A stretch of 64,000 nt of DNA from Acinetobacter oleivorans DR1 (GCF_000196795.1 NC_014259.1:1302001-1366000); one strand, 5' to 3'. Positions 1-8,503 are shown, counted from the first letter of the stretch. The notes: a model not told the origin generated them from the letters alone. Numbers and translations: made by a program.

Positions 1-1794
1 CCCGTAGTTTTATTGGCAGCGGCTGTCATTGCAGTCCCTATTTTTAAACGTATTGGTTTAGGTTCGGTATTAGGTTATTTAATTGCTGGTCTGATTATTG
101 GCCCATTCGGTTTTGCCTTTTTTCAAGATTCCACCGCAATTTTGCATATTGCCGAGTTAGGAATTGTGATGTATCTATTTGTGATTGGTTTGGAAATGCA
201 ACCATCACATTTATGGAGTCTTAGACGCGAAATTTTTGGCCTTGGTACGCTACAAATCATCATTTGTGCATTGGCTTTGACTGGCGTCGGATTATTATTT
301 GGTTTTACGTGGCAAGTCGCTTTTATTGGTGCGGCAGGTTTCGTACTGACCTCGACTGCTATTGTGATGCAGTTGTTGGGTGATAGGGGTGACTTGACTC
401 AGCCTCGTGGGCAAAAAATTGTAGCCATCTTACTTTTTGAAGATTTACTAATTGTACCTTTGCTGGCTATTGTTGCTTTTATGGCACCAAATCATGTGGT
501 CGAAAGCACATCTGTGCGCCTAGAAAATATAGGAATTGGATTAGTCGCAATTGCAGGTCTGATTGCAGCAGGGTATTGGTTGCTAAACCCATTATTTAGG
601 CTTTTGGCTGCCGCTAAAGCCCGAGAGGTCATGACTGCTGCGGCATTATTGGTAGTGTTAGGGGCAGCGTTACTCATGCAAGTCAGCGGTTTGACCATGG
701 CAATGGGTGCTTTCTTAGCGGGTGTACTTTTATCTGAATCGACCTTTAGACATCAAATTGAAGCTGATATTGAACCATTCCGAGGAATCTTGTTAGGCCT
801 GTTTTTCCTTGGCGTGGGCATGTCACTGGATTTATCAGTTGTCGCTCAGAATTGGCAACTGATTGTGAGTGGGGTAATTGCCCTGATGCTTGCCAAAGCG
901 CTCATGATTTATATAGTCGCCCGAGTAACGAAAAGCTCTCATACTGAAGCGTTGGACCGTGCCTTACTCATGGCTCAGGGTGGAGAATTTGCTTTTGTAC
1001 TTTTCTCTGCCGCGCTAAGTGCACAAGTTATTGATAGTACGGTTAAATCTAATCTTACTGCTATTGTGGTACTTTCAATGGTGTTGACCCCAATTGTCGG
1101 TATTATTTTTAAACGTTTTACTCAAACTAAAGCGGATGTTTCATTAGAAAACGTCAATATTGCCGAGGGTTTAAGCGGTAGTGTTTTAATGATCGGATTC
1201 GGACGTTTTGGACAGGTCACCAGTCAATTATTGTTGGCAAGAGGTGTCGATGTCACCATTATTGATAATAATACGGACATGATTCAAAACGCGGAAAAAT
1301 TTGGTTTTAAAATTTATTATGGCGATGGCTGCCGCCTAGATATTTTACATGCTTCTGGTGCTGCAACAGCACAAGCGATTGTGGTGTGTGTGGACAGTAA
1401 AGAAACCACAAATAGAATTGTGGAACTTGTAACTCACGAATTTCCTTTAGCGAAATTATTAGTGCGCTCATATGACCGTGAGCATTCACTGCATTTAGTT
1501 AAACAAAAAGTGGACTTTATGATCCGTGAAACGTTTGAATCGGCGATTAAGTTTGGTGGCGTGATTTTGCAAGAACTGGGTGTAGATGAAGACGAAGTAG
1601 AACGAATTACCGAGGAAATTCGAGATCTGGATAATGAGCGTTTTGAAACTGAAATCGCAGCAGATGACGTAAATGCAGGGGTTGGTATGCAATATACACA
1701 TACGCATCATCCAAGACCGACAGCTCCATTGATTCGACCAAAACGGGAAGGGCGGATTTTAAATAAAGAAGATAGCTCAGATAGTGATTCTTAA
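1..1794 (+). CDS. Monovalent cation:proton antiporter, KefB/KefC type (5' end outside window)
   Basis: An inner-membrane CPA2-family antiporter, probably exchanging K+ or Na+ for H+. The reading frame is open from the first base of the window, so the true start lies upstream and the N-terminal helix is cut. The visible part has about twelve hydrophobic segments with the family signature GSVLGYLIAGLIIGP near the start. A Rossmann TrkA-N (RCK) domain follows with the nucleotide-binding run GFGRFGQ and the acidic IDNN at the end of its second strand. The tail is charged (ends EDSSDSDS). No KefF/KefG-type ancillary subunit is adjacent within the window. It could equally be a YbaL-like member, because glutathione gating cannot be judged from sequence. 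It ends just before a strong hairpin shared with the convergent SDR gene. Confidence 0.9.
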   Translation, partial: PVVLLAAAVIAVPIFKRIGLGSVLGYLIAGLIIGPFGFAFFQDSTAILHIAELGIVMYLFVIGLEMQPSHLWSLRREIFGLGTLQIIICALALTGVGLLFGFTWQVAFIGAAGFVLTSTAIVMQLLGDRGDLTQPRGQKIVAILLFEDLLIVPLLAIVAFMAPNHVVESTSVRLENIGIGLVAIAGLIAAGYWLLNPLFRLLAAAKAREVMTAAALLVVLGAALLMQVSGLTMAMGAFLAGVLLSESTFRHQIEADIEPFRGILLGLFFLGVGMSLDLSVVAQNWQLIVSGVIALMLAKALMIYIVARVTKSSHTEALDRALLMAQGGEFAFVLFSAALSAQVIDSTVKSNLTAIVVLSMVLTPIVGIIFKRFTQTKADVSLENVNIAEGLSGSVLMIGFGRFGQVTSQLLLARGVDVTIIDNNTDMIQNAEKFGFKIYYGDGCRLDILHASGAATAQAIVVCVDSKETTNRIVELVTHEFPLAKLLVRSYDREHSLHLVKQKVDFMIRETFESAIKFGGVILQELGVDEDEVERITEEIRDLDNERFETEIAADDVNAGVGMQYTHTHHPRPTAPLIRPKREGRILNKEDSSDSDS

Positions 1795-1802
1795 TATATA
1801 AA

Positions 1803-1841
1803 GTTCAGTAGAAGCTCTCTTTAGAAGAACTTCTGCTGAAC
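1803..1841. terminator. Hairpin between convergent genes
   Basis: Twelve-base arms (GTTCAGTAGAAG at 1803-1814 and CTTCTGCTGAAC at 1830-1841, one G-U pair) lie between the antiporter stop and the SDR stop. The T-tract is short (AATTTTATG on +; ATATATTAA-type on -). It probably serves both strands. Confidence 0.6.
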
Positions 1842-1879
1842 AATTTTATGATGAAAAGAGCTTCAAGTGCTAAGCTCGA

Positions 1880-2713
1880 CTATAAGTGCTCTAATGCTGT
1901 GCCTTTAACTGGGTTTCTGCGCCAGTAATAAGGTTGCAAAAATCTAAGAAAAAGCTTCCATGGCGTGATCCACGCGATGCGTCGGTTGGCTTTTTTGTTT
2001 TGCATAATTTGCTTTGCTAAATAGGCACAAACGACTTCTGGTGAATCAATCACAAAGAAAAATAACCGTTTCATTTTTTTCCAGTTTTGGACGTTTCCAT
2101 TGGTCCAAGACGAAACTAATAAATCGGTTGCCACCATGCCTGGGCTTAGTGTGCCAGTTAAAATTGCTGTCGATTTTGTCTCTTTATAAAGTGCTTTACT
2201 AAAGTAACTGACTGCTCGTTTGGTGGTTGCATAGGGAGTCATGCCAGCACTCCATTCGCCGTTGCTTCCCCAACCTTCCATATTAAAGATTTGGCCATAA
2301 CCTTGTTTGAGCATGCCTTTTAAAGCGACTTGCGAACCTAGCATTGTACCTAAAATATTGGTTGAAACAGCTGCGTTTAATTCATCAGGTTGAAGGTCAA
2401 TAAAGTCTTTGGTTGGGTGGCAGCTTCCTGCGTTGTTCACCCAAATATTTACATGTCCAAACCGCTCAATTGCACTATTCCATAGGGTTTGTACGTCGGA
2501 AATTTGAGTCACATCGCAGCATAGACCCATAAATTTTTCTTTATTGAAATGAGTTTCTAAGTGGGTGAGGGCATGATTTAAGTGCTCAGCGTTACGTCCA
2601 GCAATCACAACTGAACATTCCAGCTTTAAAAAAGCTTCGGCGAGTGCTAAGCCAATACCCTTTGTACTTCCTGTAATAACCACACAGTAAACTTCACTTT
2701 TAGGTAGACTCAT
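1880..2713 (-). CDS. Short-chain dehydrogenase/reductase (SDR)
   Basis: Classical SDR of 277 residues, an NAD(P)-dependent oxidoreductase of unknown substrate. The cofactor motif TGSTKGIG is at residues 14-21, the structural NNAG at 93-96 and the catalytic Tyr/Lys in YATTK at 161-165, with a candidate catalytic Ser near 150. The C-terminal part is basic and rich in Trp/Tyr (WITPWKLFLRFLQPYYWRR), which could associate with membrane; that is inference. It lies 50 bp downstream of a DoxX-like gene on the same strand, so the two are likely co-transcribed. It ends at a hairpin shared with the antiporter gene. Confidence 0.88.
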   Translation of the reverse strand: MSLPKSEVYCVVITGSTKGIGLALAEAFLKLECSVVIAGRNAEHLNHALTHLETHFNKEKFMGLCCDVTQISDVQTLWNSAIERFGHVNIWVNNAGSCHPTKDFIDLQPDELNAAVSTNILGTMLGSQVALKGMLKQGYGQIFNMEGWGSNGEWSAGMTPYATTKRAVSYFSKALYKETKSTAILTGTLSPGMVATDLLVSSWTNGNVQNWKKMKRLFFFVIDSPEVVCAYLAKQIMQNKKANRRIAWITPWKLFLRFLQPYYWRRNPVKGTALEHL

Positions 2714-2763
2714 TGAACGCTCTATATAAAATCTTTAAAAATAGTTAAATGAATGGTTGTAAG

Positions 2764-3141
2764 TTAATTTTGCTCACTTAATAAGATGAGATAAACAATA
2801 GATAAACTTATCATTGAAAGATTCATTACGATAGGGTTATAGGGCAAGATCAGGGTAGAAGGTATTAAGAAACCAATTAAAAGAAGTAAGCCAAGCAAAC
2901 CCCAAATGCTTAAATAGTGAATATATTTATGTGCAGTAAATAGAAAACATAAACCAAAAATCATTTCGGCAATACCACTTGCATGGCCTGCAAGTTTTGC
3001 ATGTTCAAGTGATAGTCCTGCCCATTGCCACACAAAAATTTCATCAGAATTAAGAAATAGAAATTTTGGAACGAGACCTTGATAAAACCATAAAAAGGCC
3101 AGCACAAGGTTTATAAATTTAAAGATATTAAGATTTTTCAT
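2764..3141 (-). CDS. DoxX-like small integral membrane protein
   Basis: A 125-residue protein with four predicted transmembrane helices. The first helix carries the conserved-looking pattern LAFLWFYQGLVPKFLF, followed by a helix with a GIAEMIFGLCF core, as in DoxX/DoxD-like and DUF4267-like families. The biochemical role is unknown; family members are linked to thiosulfate:quinone metabolism or redox membrane complexes in some organisms. It is probably the first gene of a two-gene unit with the SDR (50 bp gap). Upstream DNA is very AT-rich, and the divergent neighbour is an orphan gene. Confidence 0.7.
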   Translation of the reverse strand: MKNLNIFKFINLVLAFLWFYQGLVPKFLFLNSDEIFVWQWAGLSLEHAKLAGHASGIAEMIFGLCFLFTAHKYIHYLSIWGLLGLLLLIGFLIPSTLILPYNPIVMNLSMISLSIVYLILLSEQN

Positions 3142-3338
3142 TGAAATTACTTTAAGAGTTTAAAATTTTCTTTAGATTAGGTTGGAACTATTATCTTTAG
3201 GTTTATTTATTTCTTCAAGAGAGGGGGTATAAAAGGGAATCTACTTTCTAATTATTTTAAAAAGATATCAGCTTAATTTATGATATTTTATACAGATCTG
3301 GAGATAAAAATTAGCTATTAAAGCAATAAGGATGAAGT

Positions 3339-3857
3339 ATGTTAGTTATGCTTGATAAGCAACAGCCTAAACATGCATTGATTAGTATCGATAAATATGT
3401 TCCTTTTTCTATTGATTTTGATGAAAATAAGTTGGCTGATATATATTGGCGATGTGGAAATGGACAAACATCCTTATTTGAACTAGGACTAAGTAATAAA
3501 GGGGAAGTAATTAATATTACTTTAGTATCGATAAATTCTAATAATATATTGAAGACTACCTATAATTTTAAAAATTCATTTCCAGTTGAAAATTTATTAC
3601 CTAAGTTTGATATCTCAGGTTGGAATGTAATATATGACGATTATTCAAGCATATTTAAAGATGATTTTAATTATGAACTACAATTGGTTGTAGGTTTAGA
3701 TTATTTAGAATTAACTTTTTTAAATATTGAAAAATCAATGTATTACTTTGATAATGAAGGAATATATTTTGGTGTAAACTCTAACAATGAACTATCATCA
3801 ATACAGTTAACTAATATCTCAACTGAAGAAATAGAACTTATAAAAAGCAATTTTTAA
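3339..3857 (+). CDS. Hypothetical protein, AT-rich orphan
   Basis: A 172-residue soluble protein that I do not recognise. It has no signal peptide or membrane helix. It is acidic and Asn/Asp/Tyr-rich, with alternating hydrophobic strands suggestive of an all-beta or alpha/beta fold. The start is supported by AAGGA at about 3327-3331, 7 bp before the ATG; a second ATG lies 9 bp further in. Codon use is visibly more AT-rich than that of the flanking genes. It sits alone between a divergent DoxX gene and the C4-like RNA element, in a pocket that looks acquired. Small acidic orphans of this kind include immunity proteins, but no toxin gene is adjacent, so that is only a possibility. Confidence 0.6.
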   Translation: MLVMLDKQQPKHALISIDKYVPFSIDFDENKLADIYWRCGNGQTSLFELGLSNKGEVINITLVSINSNNILKTTYNFKNSFPVENLLPKFDISGWNVIYDDYSSIFKDDFNYELQLVVGLDYLELTFLNIEKSMYYFDNEGIYFGVNSNNELSSIQLTNISTEEIELIKSNF

Positions 3858-3993
3858 GTTAGGGGAAAATAAATCTAGGATAATAAAGGACAAATATATA
3901 ATTTTGCTTTTAAAGTTAGCTAACATATTAAATTAAAGTATCTAATTAAATGAAAAACAATAATTATTTAACCATTTTCTATTCAACCATACA

Positions 3994-4022
3994 TTGACAC
4001 TCTAAACCCTGCGGATTATCCT
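3994..4022 (+). promoter_or_regulatory. Sigma-70 promoter of the C4-like RNA
   Basis: A consensus -35 TTGACA (3994-3999) and a -10 TATCCT (4017-4022) are separated by exactly 17 bp. Transcription would start near 4029-4030, at the edge of the GC-rich structured stretch. Confidence 0.6.
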
Positions 4023-4029
4023 TTGCCTG

Positions 4030-4210
4030 CTGGCCTACATTGCCAGCCGGCTTTGACAGGCTGTTTTAGACCGCATCAGAATATTCCTTCTGAGGAATAC
4101 TCTTGTGTGTAAGCTTCTCGTCTCCTCCCGTTGCGGTAGGACGGGAGAGGGACACCTTCGGGTGTGCTGGCGTCTAACCAGTCTGTCAACCTTCTCTCGT
4201 TCTGCCACCA
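4030..4210 (+). ncRNA. Structured RNA, C4-like antisense RNA candidate
   Basis: A GC-richer, highly structured segment with no credible protein frame. Hairpins seen: CTCCCGT/ACGGGAG (4125-4131/4141-4147), ACACC-TTCG-GGTGT (about 4152-4165) and CTGG-CGTCTAA-CCAG (4167-4181). Two short segments are complementary, in antiparallel order, to the leader just downstream. CTCCTC (4122-4127) matches the Shine-Dalgarno GAGGAG (4251-4256). GTCTAA (4172-4177), exposed in the third hairpin loop, matches TTAGAC (4243-4248). Further pairs are CTGTCAA/TTGACAG (4183-4189/4218-4224) and GTTCTGCC/GGTAGAAC. Bipartite pairing to a downstream ribosome-binding region is the mechanism of C4 RNA of phages P1 and P7, and multicopy C4-similar small RNAs are known in A. 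baumannii. Family assignment is inference; ends are approximate. Confidence 0.55.
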
Positions 4211-4262
4211 TAATTATTTGACAGTAATTCGGTAGAACTTCTTTAGACATGAGGAGTCCTCT

Positions 4263-4355
4263 ATGCATACTAATTTTTCTTATTTATTGGCCTTTGCCAA
4301 GCTCTCTCTATCCATACCGCTTAACTGGTCTTTAAAACGGTTTAAATATTTGTAG
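4263..4355 (+). CDS. Short leader ORF downstream of the C4-like RNA
   Basis: Thirty codons beginning MHTNFSYLLAFAKL, with a strong Shine-Dalgarno GAGGAG at 4251-4256, 6 bp before the ATG. The predicted peptide is hydrophobic in its first half and basic at the end (SLKRFKYL). Its position corresponds to the small icd-type frame between c4 and ant in the P1/P7 immI operon, but no antirepressor gene follows. Bases 4356-4524 hold nothing I can name. Expression would be predicted to be repressed by the upstream RNA. Too short to be certain it is a real peptide. Confidence 0.35.
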   Translation: MHTNFSYLLAFAKLSLSIPLNWSLKRFKYL

Positions 4356-4524
4356 ATTAAACTGTACTTCGTTACGACTAAAAACTCATAGCAACAATAA
4401 AGTCTGAGATTCGCTAGGGCATGGTTTTATGCTGCCTTGGCATGCCTGTTTTCTCGCCTAATATTTTGGTGAAGGTATTTCTATCTCATTTACTTACAAC
4501 AAAAAAATATTTTATGCGGTACAT

Positions 4525-5079
4525 ATGAAAAATTTAGAGGCTTCATCTAGAGCGACGCGAGCGCTTCACATAGCAGCAGACTTATTTAAACAATATGGCT
4601 TCAACAAGGTCGGGGTGGACCGAATCATGATTGAGACCAAAATTCCCAAAGCCACCTTTTACAACTACTTTCACTCAAAAGAAAGGCTGATTGAAATGTG
4701 TCTGGTCCTTCAAAAAGACCAGCTAAAAGAAAAAGTGAGAGCAGTGTGTGAATCTTGCCAATATTCAGATTTGTCTTTTAAGCTTAGACAAATCTATCTT
4801 TTACATGCTGACTTAAAAAGTGCTTATTATTTGTTGTTTAAAGCGATTTTTGAAATTGAAAAGCTTTATCCCAATGCTTATCAAAGTGCGGTGAGATATA
4901 GACAATGGCTTAAAAATGAAATTTTCAGCCTGCTCATGGAAAATAAGAAAACAGTTTCGTATGAGGAGTCTGATATTTTTGTATTTATGATTGATGGCGC
5001 AATTCTTGGGCGTTTAAGTTCAAGTAAAAATGAAGAGCCTGAGAGGTTACTGGATTACTTTTTAAATATGGTTTATTAA
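4525..5079 (+). CDS. TetR/AcrR family transcriptional regulator
   Basis: A 184-residue regulator with a typical N-terminal TetR helix-turn-helix: helix 1 from about residue 8, and the recognition region KVGVDRIMIETKIPKATFYN followed by YFHSKERLIE at about residues 26-55. The C-terminal ligand domain is not assignable to a substrate. The ribosome-binding site is weak. It is convergent with aspD, sharing a terminator, and lies downstream of the C4-like element, so it has no obvious divergent target gene. It might regulate aspT-aspD or a distant locus; the sequence does not decide. Confidence 0.85.
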   Translation: MKNLEASSRATRALHIAADLFKQYGFNKVGVDRIMIETKIPKATFYNYFHSKERLIEMCLVLQKDQLKEKVRAVCESCQYSDLSFKLRQIYLLHADLKSAYYLLFKAIFEIEKLYPNAYQSAVRYRQWLKNEIFSLLMENKKTVSYEESDIFVFMIDGAILGRLSSSKNEEPERLLDYFLNMVY

Positions 5080-5125
5080 GTTGAACTTATTAAATTGAAA
5101 TAGAAAATTAAAGAGCAGAAAGGAA

Positions 5126-5152
5126 AAAGTGAGGCTGCTAGAGCCTCACTTT
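5126..5152. terminator. Bidirectional intrinsic terminator
   Basis: Eleven-bp perfect arms AAAGTGAGGCT (5126-5136) and AGCCTCACTTT (5142-5152) with a 5-base loop and A/T flanks on both sides. It sits between the convergent tetR-type gene and aspD. Confidence 0.85.
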
Positions 5153-5162
5153 ATATAGGTGC

Positions 5163-6761
5163 TTATTTACCTTTTTTGGTTTTTAAATATTCTGCATAAG
5201 CTTCATCCGCAAAGCGTCTTAGAGAATCACCAATTGCAGCATATTGGTATTCATTTAGGTTAGCTAAAGATGCACGAGCAGAAGGATGCTGCACACCGAA
5301 GCCAGAACCCGGTAATAAAACCACACCTGTTTCATCAGCTACTCTAAATAAAAGTTCTGTCGGATTTTTATTTTTCATGACCCAGTCGGCAAACTCATCT
5401 CCATAAAGAGTACGTGATGTGTTTTCAAGGTTGACTAGGGTGTAGTAGTCCACAGCATTTGGATCTGTTGGAACCTCGACACCAAGCTGTCTATAAAGTG
5501 CTGCATCGCGTTCACGCACAACAGACTTAACCGCTTTTTTGTAGCTTTGGCGTGAGTCCATTAAATTAAACAAGGCAAATAAAACCATTTGAACTTGTTG
5601 TGGTGTAGATAGACCCGCAGTGTGGTTTAAAGCAACATTACGGCTGTCTGCAACTAAGCGGTCAATAAACTTAATGCTTGCAGGGTCGGTAGTTAAAGAT
5701 GAGTAGCGCTCTTCAAGCTCTTTCTTCTCTTTCTTTGATAAGTTCGCAATTTGTTTATCAAGCACATTGTTATTTGAAAGTGCAATGACACCGAGTCGCC
5801 AACCAGTCGCACCGAAGTATTTAGAGAATGAGTAAACCAAAATTGTATTGTCAGGACAGATTGCAAAAAGCGATTTGAAGTTATCTGCAAACGTACCGTA
5901 AACGTCATCGGTCAAAATAATTAGATCAGGGCGTTTTTTAACGATATCTGCCAGAATCGCAAGCCCTTCATCACTCATTTTTACAGATGGGGGGTTACTT
6001 GGGTTGACTAAAAAGAACGCTTTAATAGATGGATCTTCTAACTTTCTAAGCTCCGATTCTGGATATTGCCAACCGAGATTAGGGTCTGCCTCAATGAGTA
6101 CCTCTTCAAGCTGATAGTCGTTGAGTTTTGGAATTTCCAGATATGGCGTGAAAATTGGGCTACCAATAGCAATACGGTCGCCGTTTTTAATAATTTTATT
6201 TTCTTTTAATGAGTTAAAAATGTAGGCCATTGCTGCTGTTCCGCCTTCAACAGCGAACAAATCTAAGTCTCTTTTTTGCATGCCTTGTACGCCCATTTCT
6301 TTTAAGACGTACTCTTTAATAATCGTTTCACTGACTCTAAGCATTCGGTCCGGCACAGGGTAGTTACAACCTAAAATCCCTTCAACCATTTCAAGTAAAA
6401 AAAGATCTGGGTCGAGACCTAACTGGTCACGAACATAAGACACGGCTTTACCTAAAAAGACCACACCGGGTTTGTCGCGGTTTTCCAAAATGAAGTTATC
6501 AAAACGTGACTGAAGTCCAACAGGGCGCGGGAAACCACCTAGACCTTCTGGCATATATGAAAACGAGAACTCTGATTCGGTCGCCGAAAATAGACCCAGT
6601 TGGAAGAATGCGCGACGTGGGATAGTCGCAAGAAAGTTCGGATTACCACGCCCAGCATTTAACATCATTCGGTCAGTTCTGCTTTGAGCTAATTCTATTA
6701 AATTATCTTTTAGTTCAAATGGGCTGAGTTTTGCATATTTAGAATAATCGACTTTCCCCAT
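5163..6761 (-). CDS. aspD: Aspartate 4-decarboxylase (bifunctional aspartate aminotransferase)
   Basis: A 532-residue PLP enzyme (also called AsdA) that converts L-aspartate to L-alanine and CO2, with side transaminase activity, in the cytoplasm. Fold-type I aminotransferase features are clear: NPSNP at about 253-257, DDVYG at about 285-289, the PLP lysine K314 in YSFSKYFGATGWRLG, and the phosphate-binding Arg shortly after. The N-terminal NAGRGNPNF run (Arg near 38) and the length, about 130 residues longer than ordinary aspartate aminotransferases, are diagnostic of this subfamily. It lies 56 bp downstream of aspT on the same strand. Exchange of external Asp for internal Ala plus proton-consuming decarboxylation generates proton motive force and raises internal pH. 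Confidence 0.95.
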   Translation of the reverse strand: MGKVDYSKYAKLSPFELKDNLIELAQSRTDRMMLNAGRGNPNFLATIPRRAFFQLGLFSATESEFSFSYMPEGLGGFPRPVGLQSRFDNFILENRDKPGVVFLGKAVSYVRDQLGLDPDLFLLEMVEGILGCNYPVPDRMLRVSETIIKEYVLKEMGVQGMQKRDLDLFAVEGGTAAMAYIFNSLKENKIIKNGDRIAIGSPIFTPYLEIPKLNDYQLEEVLIEADPNLGWQYPESELRKLEDPSIKAFFLVNPSNPPSVKMSDEGLAILADIVKKRPDLIILTDDVYGTFADNFKSLFAICPDNTILVYSFSKYFGATGWRLGVIALSNNNVLDKQIANLSKKEKKELEERYSSLTTDPASIKFIDRLVADSRNVALNHTAGLSTPQQVQMVLFALFNLMDSRQSYKKAVKSVVRERDAALYRQLGVEVPTDPNAVDYYTLVNLENTSRTLYGDEFADWVMKNKNPTELLFRVADETGVVLLPGSGFGVQHPSARASLANLNEYQYAAIGDSLRRFADEAYAEYLKTKKGK

Positions 6762-6817
6762 GGGACGTCTCCTTAATTATAGTGAGATGAATAAAATTTC
6801 TAATTCAATGTACAAAG

Positions 6818-8503
6818 TTAGGCCAAGCCTACGATCAGTGGTCCGAGTAAGGTCAAGAACACATTTGCTAGGGCATAGGTAATTGCAAATGGAACGGTCG
6901 GAATTGAGTTTCCTGCTTTATCTAAGATTGCCCCAAATGCAGGGTTTGCACTGCGTGAACCAGATAGTGCACCTGCCATCACTGCAACGTTGTTATAACG
7001 CAGAACATAACGAGCAAAGAGCATGGAAAGCAGCAGAGGAACTAGTGTTACCACAACCCCAATCATAAAGAGTGAAAGGCCACTTTCTTTAATGGTTTGA
7101 ATGGCTTGTAATCCTGATTGTAAGCCGACGGCGGCAACGAAACCTGCCAGACCCAAATCTTTCAGAAGCTGAGAAGCCGCTAGAGGCATATTGCCATGCA
7201 CCTGATTTCGACTTCGAATCCAACCAAAAAGCAGTCCTGATAGTAAAGCTCCGCCACCCGCACCAAGCGTTAAGGGCACATCACCTAAACGAATAACAAA
7301 CAGACCAATAACTAAACCGACTACAAGGCCTGCACCATGGAAAATCCAGTCTGTTTTTAAGCTTTCAGGTAAGGCTTTACCAGCTTCTTTCACTAAACGA
7401 TCGAGGTCGCTTTTTGTACCGTAGACGGTGACTACATCACCTTGTCGTAAAACAGTGTCGTCACTTAAAGGTTGTGGCTCATCGTTATGCTTAATCGCAA
7501 GTACATAAATACCGTGCTTTAAATACGCAGGCGTATTGGCCTTAATATCTCCTAAGGTACGGTTAATGTATTTGGAGTTTCTTAGGATGACATCGCTGGT
7601 ATCCATAATCATTTCCATACCTTGCGATGACTGTAATTCGCTACCGATTTGCTCGGCAACTGAAACTACATTGGCACGGCGACCAACCAGCAAGACGACA
7701 TCGTCAGTTTGTAAAGTCAGTTCGGGAGCAACATCAATAAACTGATCTTTACGTTTTAACCGTTCAATCGTAATACTCGGTTCTTTTGCTTCAATCTCCG
7801 CAATAGTGTGTCCATTGGCTTGTTTAACTTTATAAATACGGCCAACAATTTCCGGCATTGCCAGTTCCTGACCCGGTGCTAGTTCAAAAGCACCTTTGAG
7901 TCGTTCACTTTGAGCTTTTAATGCATCGTCGTGAATTTCTTTACCCATAAATTTAGGCAAAATATTCACACAGACAATAATTGCTCCCAATGATCCGAAA
8001 ATGTAAGTCACTGCATAGCCAATCGCGACATTGGCTTGAAGCCTTTGAATTTCTGCGAGTGGGAGATCGAGTCTGGAAATGGCATCTCCAGCAGTCCCAA
8101 TAATGGCTGATTGAGTCATGCCACCCGCAGCAAGACCCGCGGCCAAGCCTTTATCGAGATGAAAAATTTTAGCCATTACTAAGACGGTGACTAAACCACA
8201 AACCGCCATGAATACTGCTAAAAGAATTTCTTTTATGGACTGTGGTCCTAGTGATTTAAAAAACTGAGGGCCACTTTCAAAGCCTACCGCGTAAATGAAA
8301 AGGGCAAATAAAATTGCTTTAACGCCATTATCGACAGGTACGCCAATAAGACTTAAAACAACTGCGACAAGTAAGGAGCCTGCGACTCCGCCAAACTGAA
8401 ATTTTCCAAACTGGAACTGTCCAATCCAGAAGCCGATTGCGAGTGATAAGAACAATAATATTTCGGGGCTGTGCTTTAAGACACTTTGTAACCATTCAAT
8501 CAT
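6818..8503 (-). CDS. aspT: Aspartate:alanine antiporter
   Basis: A 561-residue inner-membrane exchanger of the AAE family. Two hydrophobic halves (about residues 10-190 and 390-561) flank a cytoplasmic region with two RCK-C/TrkA-C-like domains (about 205-375; motifs LTLQTDDVVLLVGR and LRQGDVVTVYGTKSDL). The conserved GSRSANPAFGA stretch in the last helices and AAGGMTQSAIIGTA in the first half are typical. It imports aspartate and exports alanine electrogenically and is the first gene of the aspT-aspD operon. Upstream lies a long AT-rich region that must hold the promoter; I could not pick a convincing -10/-35 there. Confidence 0.93.
   Translation of the reverse strand: MIEWLQSVLKHSPEILLFLSLAIGFWIGQFQFGKFQFGGVAGSLLVAVVLSLIGVPVDNGVKAILFALFIYAVGFESGPQFFKSLGPQSIKEILLAVFMAVCGLVTVLVMAKIFHLDKGLAAGLAAGGMTQSAIIGTAGDAISRLDLPLAEIQRLQANVAIGYAVTYIFGSLGAIIVCVNILPKFMGKEIHDDALKAQSERLKGAFELAPGQELAMPEIVGRIYKVKQANGHTIAEIEAKEPSITIERLKRKDQFIDVAPELTLQTDDVVLLVGRRANVVSVAEQIGSELQSSQGMEMIMDTSDVILRNSKYINRTLGDIKANTPAYLKHGIYVLAIKHNDEPQPLSDDTVLRQGDVVTVYGTKSDLDRLVKEAGKALPESLKTDWIFHGAGLVVGLVIGLFVIRLGDVPLTLGAGGGALLSGLLFGWIRSRNQVHGNMPLAASQLLKDLGLAGFVAAVGLQSGLQAIQTIKESGLSLFMIGVVVTLVPLLLSMLFARYVLRYNNVAVMAGALSGSRSANPAFGAILDKAGNSIPTVPFAITYALANVFLTLLGPLIVGLA

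Noticed and set aside
4035..4268. 77-residue minus-strand frame
   Set aside because: It runs across the C4-like structured element; the peptide is Arg-rich low-quality sequence and the hairpins explain the region better.
3858..4524. Insertion-sequence or integrated-element remnant
   Set aside because: No transposase, terminal inverted repeats or target duplication seen. The GC-rich part is accounted for by the C4-like RNA.
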